Source of the DNA: Streptomyces sp. NBC_01210
Lineage (GTDB): Bacteria > Actinomycetota > Actinomycetes > Streptomycetales > Streptomycetaceae
Assembly (NCBI RefSeq): GCF_036010325.1
Contig: NZ_CP108549.1
Location: 2,852,001-2,916,000, forward strand
DNA: 64,000 nucleotides
Reading direction: 5' to 3'
Part shown: in pieces, positions 62,126 to 64,000 of the stretch
How positions within the stretch are numbered: position 1 is the first letter of the stretch
Layout of the letters: every line of letters begins with the position of its first letter
The notes under the pieces: model-generated
What the model saw: only the letters and a program-made list of their open reading frames with translations
Databases searched by the model: none
What the model was told of the DNA's origin: nothing
Program-made: the position numbers and the translations under genes

Positions 62126-63127
62126 ATGTCGAAGATCAAGCCCAGCAAGGGCGCCCCGTACGCACGCATCATGGGTGTCGGCGGCTACCGTCCGACCCGG
62201 GTCGTGCCCAACGAGGTGATCCTCGAGACGATCGACTCCTCCGACGAGTGGATCCGCTCGCGCTCGGGCATCGCCACCCGCCACTGGGCCTCCCCCGAGG
62301 AGACCGTGGCCGCGATGTCTGTCGAGGCCTCCGGCAAGGCGATCGCCGACGCCGGAATCACCCCGCAGCAGATCGGCGGCGTGATCGTCTCCACCGTCTC
62401 GCACTTCAAGCAGACCCCGGCCGTCGCCACCGAGATCGCGGACAAGATCGGCGCGATCAAGCCGGCCGCGTTCGACATCTCCGCGGGCTGTGCGGGCTTC
62501 GGCTACGGCCTGACCCTCGCCAAGGGCATGGTCGTCGAGGGCTCGGCAGAGTATGTACTTGTCATCGGCGTCGAGCGGCTCAGCGACCTCACCGACCTGG
62601 AGGACCGCGCGACGGCCTTCCTGTTCGGCGACGGTGCGGGCGCGGTCGTCGTCGGCCCGTCCAAGGAGCCGAAGATCGGCCCGACCGTCTGGGGCTCCGA
62701 GGGCGACAAGTCCGAGACCATCAAGCAGACCGTGCCGTGGGACCACTACCGCAACGGCACCGTCGAGAAGTTCCCCGCCATCACGCAGGAGGGCCAGGCG
62801 GTCTTCCGCTGGGCCGTCTTCGAGATGGCAAAGGTCGCGCAACAGGCCCTGGACGCGGCCGGGATCAGCGTCGACGACCTGGACGTCTTCATTCCGCACC
62901 AGGCCAATATGCGGATCATCGACTCGATGGTGAAGACTCTGAAGCTGCCGGAGCACGTCACGGTCGCCCGTGACGTGGAGACCACCGGCAACACCTCGGC
63001 CGCCTCGATTCCGCTCGCCATGGAGCGGCTTCTGGCGACCGGGGCGGCGAAGAGCGGTGACACCGCGCTCGTCATCGGCTTCGGGGCGGGTCTCGTCTAC
63101 GCCGCGACGGTCGTTACCCTCCCCTAG
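62126..63127 (+). CDS. fabH: beta-ketoacyl-ACP synthase III
   Basis: A 333-residue KASIII that condenses acyl-CoA with malonyl-ACP to start fatty acids; in Streptomyces it sets branched versus straight chains. The triad is Cys122 in DISAGCAGFGYGL, His in FIPHQANMRI and Asn in TTGNTSAASIPLA. AAGGAG lies 9 nt before the ATG at 62126. It is full length. Confidence 0.97.
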   Translation: MSKIKPSKGAPYARIMGVGGYRPTRVVPNEVILETIDSSDEWIRSRSGIATRHWASPEETVAAMSVEASGKAIADAGITPQQIGGVIVSTVSHFKQTPAVATEIADKIGAIKPAAFDISAGCAGFGYGLTLAKGMVVEGSAEYVLVIGVERLSDLTDLEDRATAFLFGDGAGAVVVGPSKEPKIGPTVWGSEGDKSETIKQTVPWDHYRNGTVEKFPAITQEGQAVFRWAVFEMAKVAQQALDAAGISVDDLDVFIPHQANMRIIDSMVKTLKLPEHVTVARDVETTGNTSAASIPLAMERLLATGAAKSGDTALVIGFGAGLVYAATVVTLP

Positions 63128-63182
63128 GCACACCGGATCTTCCGGACGCCACACCCTCTGAAACAAACCGAAGGAGCGCCAC

Positions 63183-63431
63183 ATGGCCGCCACTCAGGAA
63201 GAGATCGTCACCGGTCTCGCGGAGATCGTGAACGAGATCGCCGGTATCCCGGTCGAGGACGTCCAGCTGGACAAGTCCTTCACCGACGACCTGGACGTCG
63301 ACTCGCTGTCCATGGTCGAGGTCGTCGTCGCCGCCGAAGAGCGCTTCGACGTCAAGATCCCGGACGACGACGTCAAGAACCTGAAGACCGTCGGCGACGC
63401 CGCGGACTACATCGCCAAGCACCAGGCCTGA
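63183..63431 (+). CDS. acpP: acyl carrier protein of fatty-acid synthesis
   Basis: An 82-residue acidic four-helix ACP. The phosphopantetheine serine is Ser41 in DLDVDSLSMVEVVV. The rest (KFDVKIPDDDV-type helix III) fits the fatty-acid ACP rather than a polyketide ACP. GAAGGAG lies 6-7 nt before the ATG at 63183. It sits between fabH and fabF in the standard order. Confidence 0.97.
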   Translation: MAATQEEIVTGLAEIVNEIAGIPVEDVQLDKSFTDDLDVDSLSMVEVVVAAEERFDVKIPDDDVKNLKTVGDAADYIAKHQA

Positions 63432-63509
63432 GCCTGAACCGCGTTTGTCGCCACCCGGCGGTGGCGCCGTGACAATTCAGCACCCCCTACACGTGGAGAA
63501 AGAATTCCT

Positions 63510-64000
63510 GTGAGCTCGACCAATCGCACCGTGGTCGTCACCGGTATCGGCGCAACCACACCGTTGGGTGGCGACAGCGCATCGACCTGGGAAGGTCTGC
63601 TTGCCGGGCGTTCCGGTATCAAAGCCCTCGAGGGCGAACGCTTCGCCGACCTCCCGGTCCGTATCGCCGCGCTCGCCGCGGTCGACCCGGGCGAGGTTCT
63701 GCCGCGCCCTCTGGCCCGCAAGCTGGACCGCTCGGCGCAGTTCGCGCTGATCGCGGCCCGCGAAGCCTGGGCCGACGCCGGCTACACCGCTCCGGCCGGT
63801 GAGGACGACAAGGTCCAGCCCGAGCGGCTGGGTACGGTCATCGCCTCTGGCATCGGAGGCGTAACGACTCTGCTCGACCAGTACGACGTGCTGAAGGAGA
63901 AGGGCGTACGCCGCGTCTCCCCGCACACCGTCCCCATGCTCATGCCGAACGGCCCCTCCGCCAACGTCGGCCTGGAGGTGAACGCCCAGGCGGGCGTGCA
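63510..64000 (+). CDS. fabF: beta-ketoacyl-ACP synthase II, 5' part
   Basis: The first 163 codons of a KASII, cut by the window end. It starts VSSTNRTVVVTGIGATTPLG and has ASGIGGVTTLLDQYDVL, then MLMPNGPSANVGLEV. The active-site Cys, normally a few residues past this point, is outside the window, so completeness cannot be judged. GTG 63510 has GGAGAAAG 7-13 nt upstream. Confidence 0.95.
   Translation, partial: MSSTNRTVVVTGIGATTPLGGDSASTWEGLLAGRSGIKALEGERFADLPVRIAALAAVDPGEVLPRPLARKLDRSAQFALIAAREAWADAGYTAPAGEDDKVQPERLGTVIASGIGGVTTLLDQYDVLKEKGVRRVSPHTVPMLMPNGPSANVGLEVNAQAGV

Overview
The window is high-GC actinobacterial DNA, almost certainly Streptomyces. The codon third positions are nearly all G or C, antisense reading frames are long, GTG and TTG starts are frequent, and several genes look leaderless. 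The right end carries the Streptomyces fatty-acid block fasR-fabD-fabH-acpP-fabF. To its left lie a homodimeric pyruvate dehydrogenase E1 (aceE), a DUF3052 gene, a peroxiredoxin and a TerD-type stress cluster, in the order I recall from S. coelicolor. That synteny is remembered, not computed.

Layout. 0-11 kb: an MFS-MarR fusion exporter, a peptidoglycan-binding membrane protein, a HAD phosphatase, a TMEM165/GDT1 metal exporter under a yybP-ykoY Mn riboswitch, a FetB-like permease, a secreted HNH nuclease, a PhoD phosphatase, an FAD/NAD(P)-binding protein and a DoxX protein behind a probable iron box. 11-20.4 kb: a DedA protein on the plus strand, then a tightly packed minus-strand cassette. 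Reading downstream, the cassette encodes an NB-ARC STAND NTPase with TPRs, a very long TPR array, a CHAT (caspase-like) protease, an alpha/beta hydrolase and perhaps a DUF2277 protein. This looks like an NLR-like conflict or cell-death system and is the most interesting locus here. Its NTPase/TPR gene is interrupted by one in-frame amber codon. 20.6-27.2 kb: an MFS/beta-lactamase chimera with a divergent LysR gene, a TraR/DksA zinc-finger protein, an SseB-like protein, an OsmC protein, and a membrane protein with its winged-helix regulator and a palindromic operator. 27.5-33 kb: accessory DNA with a collagen-like secreted protein, an NAD-binding reductase, a cupin, a decayed hydrolase and a divergent TetR/membrane-protein pair, ending near tRNA-Val. 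33-37.3 kb: an adhesin-like lipoprotein, a coiled-coil membrane protein, a DUF4383 protein, a GntR/FCD regulator and an FmdB zinc ribbon.

37.4-46.9 kb holds the Ter stress cluster. One operon encodes an HpcH-like lyase, a fused phosphoribosyltransferase/TRSP/StiP protein and a HAD phosphatase. Around it are three TerD-type genes, one TerA-like gene and a DUF475/TerC membrane protein. In the literature such sets are predicted to make a nucleoside-like metabolite and to act in metal and membrane stress. 47-60 kb: peroxiredoxin, DUF3052, aceE, a voltage-gated K+ channel-like protein, small secreted and membrane proteins, a TetR/MFS deletion scar, a DUF1023 hydrolase, a DUF4429/SHOCT protein, a MerR-aldo/keto reductase operon with a textbook 19-bp-spacer promoter, a GNAT, a serine hydrolase and a pirin. 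60-64 kb: FasR and the type II fatty-acid synthase genes, the last cut by the window end.

Regulatory calls come from reading the sequence by eye and were not scored by any program. Most long ORFs opposite these genes are GC-driven shadows and were left out.
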